Source of the DNA: Hymenobacter sp. H14-R3
Lineage (GTDB): Bacteria > Bacteroidota > Bacteroidia > Cytophagales > Hymenobacteraceae
Reading direction: 5' to 3'
Length of the DNA: 64,000 nucleotides
Assembly (NCBI RefSeq): GCF_030063445.1
Contig: NZ_JASITD010000005.1
Coordinates: 186,001-250,000, forward strand
Shown here: one piece after another, positions 24,401 through 33,200 of the stretch
Numbering within the stretch: the stretch's first letter is position 1
Layout of the letters: each line of letters begins with the position of its first letter
Notes under the pieces: generated by a model
Database searches by the model: none
What the model was told of the DNA's origin: nothing
Seen by the model: only the letters and a program-made list of their open reading frames with translations
Program-made: the position numbers and the translations under genes

Positions 24401-26651
24401 TGTTCAAATCCGAGCCGCGGATACTGGCCGTCAGGTCGCCCTGAATGCGCAGGTCGCCGCCGGTGTAAAAGCCTAGTTTTGTGAGGTTTACGCCCCGCAG
24501 GTTCAGCGAGGTGACTTCGTAGGTGGGGTTTTTGGCGTCGCGCAGGTTCACTACCGCGTTCAGGTCGAGGTCGAGGTTAGGGTCGGAATGGCTGCTGGCC
24601 GCAATAGTGTACTTGCCGCGGTCAATAGCTACCGTGGTAGCCACACCGTGGTAGTTGTAGCCGTTGTAGCGGGCGCTCTGAATATTGGCCGTAAGCTTGC
24701 CCACCAACGTGTTGGGGTCCTGCAAGTTGCCAGTGGCGTTGATGCGCCCCGTGCCCGTAATCGTGCCAATAGTAGGGTCTTTCAGCAGCTTACCCGCGTC
24801 GAAGCTTTGCAGCGCAAACGTGCCCACCAGCGGCTGCTGCCCATTGGCCTGCGCCGCCCCCAGCTTGCCGTTGAACGCCACATTACCATACGTCGAGCGC
24901 AACTTCAAATTGGTGTCAAACGCCAGCGTAGTGGGCCGCCCCTTAAAGGTGCCGCTCAGCGAAACAGTCGGCGGAATGCTGATGTTGTCGGGTACCGTGC
25001 CCTTGGGCAGCACGCTCAGCAGGTCGGCCCGCGTGCTGCTAAACTTCTGAATATCAAGGTCTACGTACAGCCGGCCATCCACATTGGGCAGGCCCACGAT
25101 ATGCGCCCGGCGCGCCTGCATGGTAGTGTTGCGCAGCCCCACAAAGTCGAAGTTGCGAATCAGCAAATCGCCCAGCCGGCCACTCACCAGCCCGCTCAGT
25201 AGCACGCTTTGGTTGGGGCCGGTGGTGAAGGGCGGCGTGTTGGCCAGGCTCGGCACCAGGTACAGCACGTCGCGGAAGCCGAGGCGCGTGTTGCGCAGGT
25301 CGCCGCTCAGGCCCAGGTTGGGCAGGTCGTCGGCAATGGCGCTCAGGCTCTTAAAGTGCATGCCCAGGCTGCGCTTGAGGCGCGTGTGCGGCGTCACGAG
25401 GTCGAGGCTGTCGAGCCGGATTTCCACCGAGTCGTACACCACATTAGCCCGCGCCGAGCTGATGGCGAAGCCGCTCTGGTCCTTGCCCGCCAGGTTGTCA
25501 ATCTTCACCGTGGTCAGGTTCTCGGTGAAGGACAGTTCCCGCGTATTCAGCACTAAATCAGTGAAGTGCAGGTGGCTATAGTCGAGTGCCGGGTAGCGGC
25601 TTTTCAGCTTGGGGTCGTTGAAGTTATCGAAGTTTACTGTCACCTGGCTGATATCGGATTCGCCCAGCGTTACGCGCCATTTCAGGGGCGTGGCGCTGGC
25701 CTTGTCGGCGGCCTCGTCCACTTTGCGCACCGCTTCGGCAGGGTTGATGGCCCGCTGCTCCACCGGCACGTCCTTGTTCTGCGAGTAAGCAAACGTGGTG
25801 TTTTTCAGCGTGAGCTTGCTAAGGTCGATTCGCTCCTTGGCCAAGTCAATGTTCTTGGCCGTGATGTCGGCCAACCCGATTTTTGTGTTGATATACTGCG
25901 CCGACGGCGCGTTCTTATACACGAAGCCCACGTCTTCCAGCGTGGCTTTGTTCAGGCCAAACGTCAGGTCCAGCGGCTTCTCAGGCTTCTTGTCATCCAG
26001 CTCGGGCGCAGTTTTGGTTTGCTCCATGCGAATGAAGGCGTGGCGCAACGCTGCGTTATCCACCTTATACACAGCGTTATCCACATCTACCTCGTCCATG
26101 TTCACCAGTAGGTCGCCGAGTTTGGCGCGTAGGTCGGAACCTGCTACCTGGTCATTCTGGGTAAACAGAATATTGCTCAGGTGCACCCTGCCAACGTTGT
26201 ATTTCAGCCCCGCGCTGGTGGTGTCAACCGGCGCTGTGGGGTCGGTAAAGGCCTTGATAATGAAGTCGTAGTTATTGATGCTGTCGGGCTCGGTGCGGGT
26301 CAGGCGCACGCGGCCGTTTTCCATCTCCACGTCCTTGATGTTGACCTGTTTTTTTAACAGCGCGAAAATATCAACGCTTACTCCTAAGTGGCCCACGCTC
26401 AGCAGGGTATCGCGCTGCTGGTCGGCCAGGTACACGTTATCGAAGTTGATGGCGTGCCGAAAATCAGTGCGAAACGTCCCCAGGCGCACTTCCGTTTTGA
26501 GCTTGTCGCGCAGGTAGCCCTCTGCCCGCCGCGCCACAAAATCCTGCCCTGCCGGAAACTGTAAAAACGCAATTACTCCCACCACCAGCACGAGTACCAG
26601 CGCGATTAATCCAAGGATAACGTACAGCAGGCGTCGTAGATAGATGGTCAC
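21420..26651 (-). CDS. tamB: TamB (translocation and assembly module, inner membrane)
   Basis: 1743 residues, among the largest genes here. One N-terminal membrane helix (about residues 8-31) is followed by a very long beta-helical, repetitive AsmA/TamB body that would span the periplasm as a hydrophobic groove. The conserved TamB (DUF490) domain lies near the C-terminus. The last 55 residues are a charged helix rich in Lys, Glu and Arg (EQTKKDKEEMKEREQRM), longer than in many homologues. Start GTG at 26651 precedes the membrane helix. It is first in a two-gene operon with tamL. Confidence 0.9.
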   Translation of the reverse strand: MTIYLRRLLYVILGLIALVLVLVVGVIAFLQFPAGQDFVARRAEGYLRDKLKTEVRLGTFRTDFRHAINFDNVYLADQQRDTLLSVGHLGVSVDIFALLKKQVNIKDVEMENGRVRLTRTEPDSINNYDFIIKAFTDPTAPVDTTSAGLKYNVGRVHLSNILFTQNDQVAGSDLRAKLGDLLVNMDEVDVDNAVYKVDNAALRHAFIRMEQTKTAPELDDKKPEKPLDLTFGLNKATLEDVGFVYKNAPSAQYINTKIGLADITAKNIDLAKERIDLSKLTLKNTTFAYSQNKDVPVEQRAINPAEAVRKVDEAADKASATPLKWRVTLGESDISQVTVNFDNFNDPKLKSRYPALDYSHLHFTDLVLNTRELSFTENLTTVKIDNLAGKDQSGFAISSARANVVYDSVEIRLDSLDLVTPHTRLKRSLGMHFKSLSAIADDLPNLGLSGDLRNTRLGFRDVLYLVPSLANTPPFTTGPNQSVLLSGLVSGRLGDLLIRNFDFVGLRNTTMQARRAHIVGLPNVDGRLYVDLDIQKFSSTRADLLSVLPKGTVPDNISIPPTVSLSGTFKGRPTTLAFDTNLKLRSTYGNVAFNGKLGAAQANGQQPLVGTFALQSFDAGKLLKDPTIGTITGTGRINATGNLQDPNTLVGKLTANIQSARYNGYNYHGVATTVAIDRGKYTIAASSHSDPNLDLDLNAVVNLRDAKNPTYEVTSLNLRGVNLTKLGFYTGGDLRIQGDLTASIRGSDLNTINGTFSGRKVVITTDGQPIALDSLQGSIVQNATRTAVKINSDLANVRLDGNVRLGELATELQRHISRYFKLPGVQPFTNTSGDQRFTYSLQVKRTQLLTKLVKDLKEISPFTLAGEYSRAQARLTADTRISVVRYSTYRLDSVRLDVGSNPQKLDYALRLASAKQDTSLNLRRPSITGTVADNKVNVRAAILGDSSNRERLVLAGALAVVPQGRRGDGYQFAFANDQIINYDTWTAGAGNYVRYNADGTVVANNLRLSNGTSALVVQSENPAVNTSPLAVRFEQFNLGIISKAIGQADSTLGGTLNGQAVARNLGTKKQAFTADLTIKDLLYSKTVLGDVALQARNPTPDRYDVNARLTGGGGNDVTLSGYYSTATGAQNPLNFVANVARLNLKTAEPFSAGQLSQSTGYLRGKLDVAGTPSAPEVRGQLTTSTDASFVVPQLGSPFRIANQEVGFDAEGIRFRDFTVLDSAGNKAVANGYLRTKNLADPKAYSLDLRATTDNFLAVRSKRSKDNTLYYGRLVVDSDTRLTGPLSLIKIDTKATVVKGSDLTVENPAIDPSVVAREGIVEFVDFSLPDSLRSLKADTANSGVVGYEIRAAITITDATPFTFIVDPVSGDNLRIRAAGTLTTTIDAGGNIGLSGRLDVRRGQYRLSLYGLASREFIITRGSTIIWTGDPYNADLNITAVYKVKAAPAELLASQGTSSGYATNMARNTLNFNVAIKATGPLSKPIIGFDITLPQADKSSAVGGEVDAALARLRQPDQTSEQSKQVFSLLVLGRFIQQNPFETTAGEGILASQLRGSVSQVLTDQLQNLTGKYLAGLGLDLGVTNQADYSSGSAQSRTDLNVAVRRQLFNNRLTVRLGTDVPLSGQGNNATSGKNSASSFAGDVSLEYTILRDGRLRLRAFRQNSYEDIDGPIVRTGAALVFQRDYDSFKDLFAKLAPAQKEQMRDAREQTKKDKEEMKEREQRMADSTAAARGARAATRPDTTK

Positions 26652-26751
26652 AAGCAGATAAAAAGGGGGCGAAGCGGGTACAGCCCGGTAGTTAAACCGA
26701 GCTAAGTCTTCCCAAACGGGAAACTATTGGACGGGGTTGGGCGAATACCGG

Positions 26752-26759
26752 CAAAAATA
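26752..26759 (-). promoter_or_regulatory. -7 element for tamB-tamL
   Basis: TATTTTTG on the minus strand matches TAnnTTTG exactly, about 100 bases before the tamB GTG. It is in the divergent gap shared with the MoxR gene. Confidence 0.45.
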
Positions 26760-26862
26760 GCGTTGGTTGAGGCAGCACAACCGTAGCGCTAACGCCGTGA
26801 AGGAGGCTTTTTGGTATGCTTCCCCAGCCGGGCAAAGCCGCGGCCGGCCGTTACTTTGCCCC

Positions 26863-27837
26863 ATGCAGCCTACTTCCGCCCCCGATTACCGCCCCCTCAT
26901 TCGCCAGGCTTTCGCCGAAATGGAAAAAGTGGTGGTGGGCCAGCACGCGCTGGTCAGCCGCTTGCTCATTGGCGTGTTTACGGGCGGTCATATTCTGTTA
27001 GAAGGCGTACCTGGATTAGCTAAAACACTTACAGTAAGTACTTTAGCTAAAGTATTGCATTTGCATTTCCAGCGCGTGCAGTTTACGCCCGACCTGTTGC
27101 CCTCCGACCTGGTGGGCACCATGATTTACAACCAGAACCAGTCGGTTTTCGAAGTCAAGAAAGGCCCCATCTTCGCCAACCTCGTGCTGGCCGACGAAAT
27201 CAACCGCTCGCCCGCCAAGGTGCAGAGCGCCCTGCTCGAAGCCATGCAGGAAAACCAGGTCACCATTGGCGACCAAACCTACCTGCTCGACCGACCTTTC
27301 CTGGTGCTGGCCACCCAAAACCCTGTGGAACAAGAGGGTACCTACCCGCTGCCCGAGGCTCAGGTAGACCGCTTCATGCTGAAAGTGCACGTCGATTACC
27401 TCAAAAAAGCCGACGAGCTGGAGGTGATGCGCCGCATGGCCAACATGGGTTTCCAGGGCGATGTGCAGCCCGTGCTCACCAAGGAAGATATTTTTGGCAT
27501 CCGCGACCAGATAAACCAGGTGCAGATTTCGGATACGCTGGAGAAATACCTCATCGAATTGGTATTCGCCACGCGCCGCCCCGCTGACTACGACCTGCCC
27601 GAGTTTGCGCAGGCCGTGCAGTTTGGCGCCAGCCCGCGCGCCAGTATTGCCCTGCACCGCGCTGCCCGCGCCGTGGCCTACCTCGACGGCCGCGACTATG
27701 TGCTGCCCGAAGACATCAAAGACGTAGCCCAGGATGTGCTAAATCACCGAATACTAATGACTTATGAAGCGGAGGCCGACGGCATCCGCACTCACGACCT
27801 GATTGAGGCTATTCTACGGAAAGTGCCGATTTCGTAA
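26863..27837 (+). CDS. MoxR family AAA+ ATPase
   Basis: 324 residues. Walker A is GVPGLAKT, Walker B is LADEINRSP, and the sensor region is TQNPVEQEGTYPLPEAQ followed by the arginine-rich DRFM segment. MoxR proteins are chaperone-like ATPases that usually work with VWA-domain proteins on envelope or metal-enzyme maturation. Here no DUF58 or VWA gene follows, so it stands alone. ATG 26863 is chosen; TTACTTTGCC, a near match to the -7 consensus, lies only a few bases before it, which would leave a very short or absent leader. Confidence 0.9.
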   Translation: MQPTSAPDYRPLIRQAFAEMEKVVVGQHALVSRLLIGVFTGGHILLEGVPGLAKTLTVSTLAKVLHLHFQRVQFTPDLLPSDLVGTMIYNQNQSVFEVKKGPIFANLVLADEINRSPAKVQSALLEAMQENQVTIGDQTYLLDRPFLVLATQNPVEQEGTYPLPEAQVDRFMLKVHVDYLKKADELEVMRRMANMGFQGDVQPVLTKEDIFGIRDQINQVQISDTLEKYLIELVFATRRPADYDLPEFAQAVQFGASPRASIALHRAARAVAYLDGRDYVLPEDIKDVAQDVLNHRILMTYEAEADGIRTHDLIEAILRKVPIS

Positions 27838-28015
27838 GGTTTACCGCACTTCGAGTGGTACTTATTTCCCCTTTTACTGAAGGGAGATAGAAGCTATTCA
27901 TTCAATCAAGCACAACCCTATCGGCTAAGGCTGCGTTAGAGGCACCGCGGATATCCGCACCAGCTGGCAAGCTGCCGGCTATACTCTACTTCTTCCAACG
28001 AAAACACGTTTTCTT

Positions 28016-28303
28016 ATGAAAAAGCTGCTCATCCTCGCCGCCATGTTGACCGCCGGTGCTTACTCGGCCAATGCCCAAACCGGCACCACGACGACGACGA
28101 CCCGCGAGACCACGACTACGCCGGCCACCACGAGCCCCGACCAGACGGCAACGCCGCCTTCGTCGACCACTGTGGAGTCGACTACCACTACGGACAACCC
28201 CGCTACCATGTCGGCTGATACCAAAAACGAGGGTAAAACCGTAATTCAGCCCGCACCCGGCACGAAAGTGAAGGGCAACGGCAAGCGCATCAAAATCAAG
28301 TAA
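28016..28303 (+). CDS. Small exported Thr-rich protein
   Basis: 95 residues with a clear Sec signal (MKKLLILAAMLTAGAYSANAQ). The mature part from residue 22 to about 65 is low-complexity Thr/Ser/Pro, encoded by runs of ACG and ACC codons. The C-terminus is basic (KVKGNGKRIKIK). No family is recognised. The composition suggests a surface or periplasmic linker-like protein. It is followed by a strong hairpin terminator and stands alone between a MoxR ATPase and a convergent glycosyltransferase gene. Confidence 0.7.
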   Translation: MKKLLILAAMLTAGAYSANAQTGTTTTTTRETTTTPATTSPDQTATPPSSTTVESTTTTDNPATMSADTKNEGKTVIQPAPGTKVKGNGKRIKIK

Positions 28304-28323
28304 GCTTAGCCAAGCTACAAGTG

Positions 28324-28363
28324 AAATAAGCCCGGTCGCACGCGTTGCGACCGGGCTTATTTT
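28324..28363. terminator. Bidirectional terminator
   Basis: AAATAAGCCCGGTCGCA pairs with TTGCGACCGGGCTTATTT around a CGCG loop, with T runs on both strands. It serves the gene at 28016 (+) and the glycosyltransferase gene (-), whose stop codon it overlaps. Confidence 0.85.
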
Positions 28364-29571
28364 TTGTGCGAGCGTGCCGCTTCTTCCAAAATAGCACGCA
28401 TTTGCTCAGCCAACAGTCTTCTATCAAACGCGCGCTGCGCGAGCGCTTGCCCGCGCTTACCGGCCTCAGCCGCGGCCACCGGGTCGGCCAGCACCGCGCG
28501 CAGCCGCGCGGCCAACGCAGCCGCGTCGCCGGCTGGGGTGTACCAACCGCAGCCATGCTGCTCCACCAGCGCCTTGGTCCAACCCTGGTTAGTAACTATC
28601 ACCGGCGTGCCCACGGCCAGCGCATCGTAAAGCTTGGCCGGCGAGTTGGTGTCCAGCACCGGCATATCCAGAAACGAAACCACGGCTACATCGGCCAGCG
28701 CAAACCAGCTAAACACCGCGTGGCGCGGCTGCCCGCCCACCAGCCGGATGCGCCCCGGCCAGCGCGCCGCCGCCACCGCCACCAACGGCTCAAAAAAACC
28801 GTGTCCCAGAAACAGGAACGTCACGGCCGGGTCGGCTGCTACCAGCGCTTCGGCGGCGGCTACCACCGTAGGCATATCATTAGCTCGTCCAAAGGTACCC
28901 GCGTAAAGTACTGTCTTGCTATTCGTTATGCTTTGCTCGTCGCGTAGCCTGGCCACTGCTTTGGGCGTAGCGCGAGCGGCCAGGTCGAGGTCGGTGCCGT
29001 TGAGCAGGGTCGTTATCTTAGCAGCCGGAACACCCAGTTGCGCCACGTACTGGCTCATATCGGGCGAAAGGGGCACCACATGCGCAGCGCTGTGGTACAG
29101 CCGCTTCTCCAGCGCAAATAGCTGCTGCCGGGCCAGCGCCGTGGGCACCGCGCCCATCGCCACCGGAAACGAAGGCCACAAATCCTGCACCTCAAATACC
29201 CACGGCACCCCCCAGTGCCGCGCACACCGCGCTGCTGCCCAGGCCGCCGTCAGCGGCGTGCTGATGCCCCATACCACATCGGGCCGGGCCAGGCGGCGGC
29301 CCGCCCGCACGGCCCAGGCCGCATACTGCGCAAAGGCCAGCGCCCGCCGCGCCGGCCCCATCGTATTTTCATACGGAATATCAGCCTCCAGCAACTCCAC
29401 GCCCGGCGGCACCCAGGGCCACTCGTGCGTCAGTTGCTGGGGCCGCCAGGCGGGCGTAGTCAGCAGCGTAACCCGGTGGTGCTTTGTGAGTTCAGTCAGC
29501 AGCGTATAGTGCCGGCTGGTGGCCGGGCAGTCGGGGCTGGTGTGGTACTGGCTGAAAACGGCAACGTGCAT
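28357..29571 (-). CDS. Group 1 (GT4-like) glycosyltransferase
   Basis: 404 residues, GT-B fold. The N-terminal acceptor domain starts MHVAVFSQYHTSP; the C-terminal Glycos_transf_1 domain includes VLYAGTFGRANDM, FLFLGHG and the donor-binding region SPAKLYDALAVGTPVIVT. The closest style is that of WbuB/capsule-type transferases. It would add a sugar to a polysaccharide or lipid-linked glycan. It follows gldB on the same strand across a 73-bp gap that holds an inverted repeat. Confidence 0.88.
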   Translation of the reverse strand: MHVAVFSQYHTSPDCPATSRHYTLLTELTKHHRVTLLTTPAWRPQQLTHEWPWVPPGVELLEADIPYENTMGPARRALAFAQYAAWAVRAGRRLARPDVVWGISTPLTAAWAAARCARHWGVPWVFEVQDLWPSFPVAMGAVPTALARQQLFALEKRLYHSAAHVVPLSPDMSQYVAQLGVPAAKITTLLNGTDLDLAARATPKAVARLRDEQSITNSKTVLYAGTFGRANDMPTVVAAAEALVAADPAVTFLFLGHGFFEPLVAVAAARWPGRIRLVGGQPRHAVFSWFALADVAVVSFLDMPVLDTNSPAKLYDALAVGTPVIVTNQGWTKALVEQHGCGWYTPAGDAAALAARLRAVLADPVAAAEAGKRGQALAQRAFDRRLLAEQMRAILEEAARSHKK

Positions 29572-29574
29572 AGG

Positions 29575-29651
29575 GTAGCTGAGTAGCTAGGTAGCTGGGT
29601 AAATGCGCCAACAGAAAACTTCACGTACTTACCCAGCTACTTAGTTACTTT
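29575..29651. repeat. Inverted repeat with tandem-repeat arms, between gldB and the glycosyltransferase
   Basis: The left arm contains three degenerate copies of GTAGCTGg (from about 29575), ending GTAGCTGGGTAA; the right arm begins TTACCCAGCTAC and continues TTAGTTAC. The 12-bp inner arms are perfect. The right arm enters the gldB stop region. Confidence 0.7.
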
Positions 29652-30658
29652 TTGGGTCGGTAGTGCGAGTCGTTAAGTAGCTTCTGCGCGTCTTTCATCG
29701 CCATGAGCTGGGCCAGCGTCACGTCGGAGTGCTCGGCCATGTACTTGCGCACGAGCTGCAGGCCCACCCACTGGCCCACCCGGCCGGGGCAGGTGCGGTC
29801 AATCTCGGGCACAGCCGGCCGCTCGCCCACGTACTTCTGAATCACAAATGGCGTAGTGCTGAACAGCAGGTTGTTCTCCAAAAAATGCCCCCAGATGCGC
29901 GCTTCGTTGAATTGCACATTCTTAAGCTCCTTGCCCGAGTAACCAAGCAGCAGCGAATCGGGGGTGCAGGGCAGCACCGCGCCCGCAAAGTAGAGGCGCT
30001 TGCCCTGGTCCACCATCTGGTCGAGCATGGAGTTGGCCGTGAGCTGGTGCTTGTTGTACTTATCGGCTACGGACGTGGCCAGGGCGGGCAGCAGGTCGGC
30101 CGGCCGGTAGCGCCGCAGCATGTACTGCGGCATGTCGGGCCGGTAGCTGGCCTTGGGGCCGGCGTACCAATCTAAGTTGAGCACCAGTAAGTTATCATTC
30201 ACAAAGATGCCCTTACCCAGCAGTCCGCTCACATTGGTAACGGCTACGGGAGGCGTCTTGAAATCGGGAAAATAGTAGTGCACCCGCCCAAACAGCCCGC
30301 CCAAATCCTGCCGTAGCGCGGCCGTATCCGGGAAGGCGGCCGTAGTTTCGCGGCCTAGTTTTTGTAAGCCCGCGTTGCTCGCTAGCTGCGCCAGCGTACG
30401 CGCCACCGTATCGGCCGGCACCTGGCCCGATAACAAGAAAGATTGAGCAAAAACCGGATTGGCCCGCATGAACTGCAACCCTTCGGCCGGATTCTTAATC
30501 TGAAAAAAAGCCTGTTCTAAGTGCTTGAGGTGCACGGGTGCGGCCGGTGCATCGGCGGCGGGGTCGGGGCGGCAGCTACCGTTCTGGCCTTGGCGACAGC
30601 TGCTCACGAGGCCCGTAGTGGCCAGCAGCAGCACTGATATAATAGGAGAGAGTTTCAA
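29645..30658 (-). CDS. gldB: Gliding motility lipoprotein GldB
   Basis: 337 residues from a TTG start at 30658, which gives a textbook lipoprotein signal (MKLSPIISVLLLATTGLVSS before Cys21). Alternative in-frame starts at 30703 and 30721 only add basic residues and crowd the divergent promoter. GldB family segments are present: YMLRRY, KRLYFAGAVLPCTPDSLLLGY, NEARIWGHFLENNLLFST and CPGRVGQWVGLQLVRKYM. GldB is needed for gliding in Flavobacterium johnsoniae. In that species gldC follows gldB, but here a glycosyltransferase follows. Confidence 0.88.
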   Translation of the reverse strand: MKLSPIISVLLLATTGLVSSCRQGQNGSCRPDPAADAPAAPVHLKHLEQAFFQIKNPAEGLQFMRANPVFAQSFLLSGQVPADTVARTLAQLASNAGLQKLGRETTAAFPDTAALRQDLGGLFGRVHYYFPDFKTPPVAVTNVSGLLGKGIFVNDNLLVLNLDWYAGPKASYRPDMPQYMLRRYRPADLLPALATSVADKYNKHQLTANSMLDQMVDQGKRLYFAGAVLPCTPDSLLLGYSGKELKNVQFNEARIWGHFLENNLLFSTTPFVIQKYVGERPAVPEIDRTCPGRVGQWVGLQLVRKYMAEHSDVTLAQLMAMKDAQKLLNDSHYRPKK

Positions 30659-30739
30659 ACGCAGAGTATTTTTGCATAAAATTACACGTTTCCAACGCCG
30701 CATTCCGTTGCGTAGTGCCAAGCGTATTTTCTACTACAT

Positions 30740-31420
30740 ATGAAAAAAATCATTCTCACTCTGGCGGCGCTCGCCGTAGCTCCCGCTGCCTTCGCGCAAG
30801 TTGAAATTGGCCTTAAGGTTTCTCCCTCTATTAGTTACCTGCGCACCGATTCGCCTTCGAATACGTCGTTTCAGAGCGAAAAAAGTAAGTTTAGCTTTGG
30901 CGGTGGCATTTTTATGGACTACTTCTTCGGCGAGAATTACGCCTTCAATACCGGGCTTTTTCTGACGGGTAAGGGGGGTACTATTTCCTATCAGGAGCCG
31001 ATTATCGGTGCGGCGGTGCCGCGTACCACGCAAAAGATAGCGATGCAGTACCTGGAAATACCAGCTACTATTAAGCTGTTCACCAATGAGATAGCTCCCG
31101 GCACGCGCGTTTATTTCCAGGTGGGCGGCTCGGTGGCTTTCCCGGTCAGCACGCGCATCAACGGCGACAAATTCTACACCGACGCTTACAACAGCAATAC
31201 CCAAACCGACGCTTCCAAGCACGTTTTCGCCGTCGATGCCAACCTCATTGGCGGCCTCGGCGTCGAGTACCAATTAGGAAAAAGTACCAAAGTCCTCACC
31301 GGCATCAGCTACCACCACGGCCTGATTGACCTCGACCGCTACTTCGAAAAGAACCGCGGCTTCAGCGATGTCAATATCAAAAACAGCGTCTTCGCCCTCG
31401 ACCTAGGCCTCAAATTCTAA
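30740..31420 (+). CDS. Outer membrane beta-barrel protein (porin family)
   Basis: 226 residues with a signal peptide (MKKIILTLAALAVAPAAFAQ). The mature chain has the alternating pattern of a small beta-barrel: VEIGLKVSPSISYL, FSFGGGIFMDYFF, AFNTGLFLTGKGG, and the last strand FALDLGLKF with terminal Phe. It belongs to the outer-membrane-protein beta-barrel group common in Bacteroidota. Function is not predictable. It is divergent from gldB with about 80 bases between starts. Confidence 0.85.
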   Translation: MKKIILTLAALAVAPAAFAQVEIGLKVSPSISYLRTDSPSNTSFQSEKSKFSFGGGIFMDYFFGENYAFNTGLFLTGKGGTISYQEPIIGAAVPRTTQKIAMQYLEIPATIKLFTNEIAPGTRVYFQVGGSVAFPVSTRINGDKFYTDAYNSNTQTDASKHVFAVDANLIGGLGVEYQLGKSTKVLTGISYHHGLIDLDRYFEKNRGFSDVNIKNSVFALDLGLKF

Positions 31421-31423
31421 GCG

Positions 31424-31607
31424 CAGATTTAGACTGATTGCGCTGATTTCGCTGATCAGAACGACCCCGATCAGCCTCAGATAGCTCGGCTCTGAAGCAC
31501 AAACGCCACTCCGAGAGGAGTGGCGTTTGTGTTTTGATAGTTTCCTTCAGAAGTCGTCTGAATCAGCGAAATCTGTCTAAATCTGCGATTTAGTCTAAAT
31601 CTGCGAC
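31424..31607. repeat. Inverted repeat with tandem-repeat arms, between the porin and rng genes
   Basis: The left arm (about 31424-31459) carries GCAGATTTAGAC and repeated GCTGATTT units; the right arm (about 31559-31607) carries AATCAGCGAAATC and two copies of TCTAAATCTGCGA. The right arm encodes the last residues of RNase G (VADLD) and its stop codon. A terminator sits in the spacer. Confidence 0.75.
31500..31529. terminator. Hairpin terminator between convergent genes
   Basis: CAAACGCCACTCC pairs perfectly with GGAGTGGCGTTTG around GAGA, and TGTTTTG follows on the plus strand. It lies 79 bases after the porin stop. Confidence 0.75.
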
Positions 31608-33200
31608 TACTTCGCGGTCTTGGGCGCGGGCCATGGCGCCAGCGGCCGAGTGCAGCTCAATTTGCTCGCCGTGCTCGTCCTCGATGCGGAAATCGGTGAG
31701 GCCGAGGGCGGTGTCTTTCATCACCTTCACCCACTTGTAGTACTTGAGGTACCACTTCATCTGCTTGCTTACCAGGCCTTTAGTATAGTAAGCGTGCAAG
31801 AAGGGATGTACGTACAGCGTGAGGCCATTCTGGTTCTGGTTCACCAGCAGGTCGTCGATGCTATTGTCAATCTCGTCCGTCACCTGGATGGAGGCCGAAA
31901 TCTTGCCGGTACCGCCGCAAGTGGGGCACACCTCGCCGGTAATAATGGTTTCGGCCGGGCGCACCCGCTGCCGGGTTATCTGCATCAGGCCAAACTTGGT
32001 GAGCGGCAGGATGGTAAACTTAGCCTTATCCTGCTTCATGATGTTGTACACCGCGTCCTCCACCTTCTTGCGGCTCTCGGCGGCGCGCATGTCGATGAAG
32101 TCAATCACGATGATGCCGCCCATGTCGCGCAGGCGCAGCTGGCGCGCTACTTCCTTGGCGGCCAGTAGGTTAATCATGAGGGCCGTGGCCTCCTGGTCGT
32201 TTTCCTGGTTGCTCTTCGAGCCCGAGTTCACGTCAATCACGTGCAGCGCCTCGGTGTGTTCTATCACGAGGTAGCCGCCGCCCGGCACACTCACCGTTTT
32301 GCCAAAAAGGGTCTTAAGCTGCTTCTCAATGCCCAGGTGCTCAAATACTTTGGCCTTATTACTGTGCAGCTTCACCAGTCCGAGCTTATCGGGAGCAATT
32401 TTCTGCACGTACTCCTTCATTTCCTCAAACCGACCCGGCGTATCTACCACAATCGAGTCAAACGACTCGTTGAGCATATCGCGTAGCATGGAGGAAGTGC
32501 GGCCCAGCTCGCCCAGAAGCTTGTCGCGGGGCTGGCCTTTGCGCAGGTTGGTGTAAAGCGTTTCCCAGTTTTCGACCATGCTCTGCATGTCGCGGTCCAG
32601 CTCGGCCACTTCGTGGCCTTCGGCCACGGTGCGAATAATCACGCCAAAGCCCTCGGGCTTAATGCTGGCAATGAGGCGCTTAAGGCGGTCGCGCTCCGTT
32701 TTGCTCACAATCTTTTTCGATACCGAGATGGTATTCGTAAAGGGCATCAGCACCAGGTAGCGGCCAGCCATCGAAATATCAGTGCTCACGCGCGGCCCCT
32801 TGGTCGAAATCGGCTCTTTTACCACCTGCACGAGCAGGCTCTGGCCTTTTTTGAACACACTATCGGCCTTGCCAACTTTTTCGAGGGGCGCTTCCAGCTT
32901 GAAATTTTCTAGTCCCGCGGCCGGGGCTTGGTGCTTCAGCACGCTGCCCACCCACTTGTTGAGGGACGGATATTGCTCGCCCAGGTCGCCGTAGTGCAGA
33001 AAGGCATCCTTTTCGGAACCAATATCTACAAAGGCCGCATTGAGGCCCGGCATCACTTTGCGCACCGTACCCAGGAAGATGTCACCCACTGCGTAGTTGG
33101 TGTCATTGCGGTCGAAGTGATACTCAATCAGCCGCTTATCCTGGAGCAAAGCAATCCGTTCCCCTTCAGGGGTGGAGTTGATTATTAATTCATTGCTCAA
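31590..33200 (-). CDS. rng: Ribonuclease E/G
   Basis: 536 residues. An S1-like domain lies at the N-terminus (YHFDRNDTNYAVGDIFLGTV). The two catalytic-metal Asp residues are in VIDVNSGSKS and VIDFIDM, and the zinc-link cysteines are in CPTCGGTGK. It cleaves single-stranded RNA in rRNA maturation and mRNA decay. The start is TTG at 33200 (MSNELIINSTPEGERIALLQ), which matches the family N-terminus; the frame stays open to 33437, but those residues do not resemble the family. The last gene of the HU-TPR-small peptide-rng group. The C-terminus is read from a repeat arm. Confidence 0.93.
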   Translation of the reverse strand: MSNELIINSTPEGERIALLQDKRLIEYHFDRNDTNYAVGDIFLGTVRKVMPGLNAAFVDIGSEKDAFLHYGDLGEQYPSLNKWVGSVLKHQAPAAGLENFKLEAPLEKVGKADSVFKKGQSLLVQVVKEPISTKGPRVSTDISMAGRYLVLMPFTNTISVSKKIVSKTERDRLKRLIASIKPEGFGVIIRTVAEGHEVAELDRDMQSMVENWETLYTNLRKGQPRDKLLGELGRTSSMLRDMLNESFDSIVVDTPGRFEEMKEYVQKIAPDKLGLVKLHSNKAKVFEHLGIEKQLKTLFGKTVSVPGGGYLVIEHTEALHVIDVNSGSKSNQENDQEATALMINLLAAKEVARQLRLRDMGGIIVIDFIDMRAAESRKKVEDAVYNIMKQDKAKFTILPLTKFGLMQITRQRVRPAETIITGEVCPTCGGTGKISASIQVTDEIDNSIDDLLVNQNQNGLTLYVHPFLHAYYTKGLVSKQMKWYLKYYKWVKVMKDTALGLTDFRIEDEHGEQIELHSAAGAMARAQDREVVADLD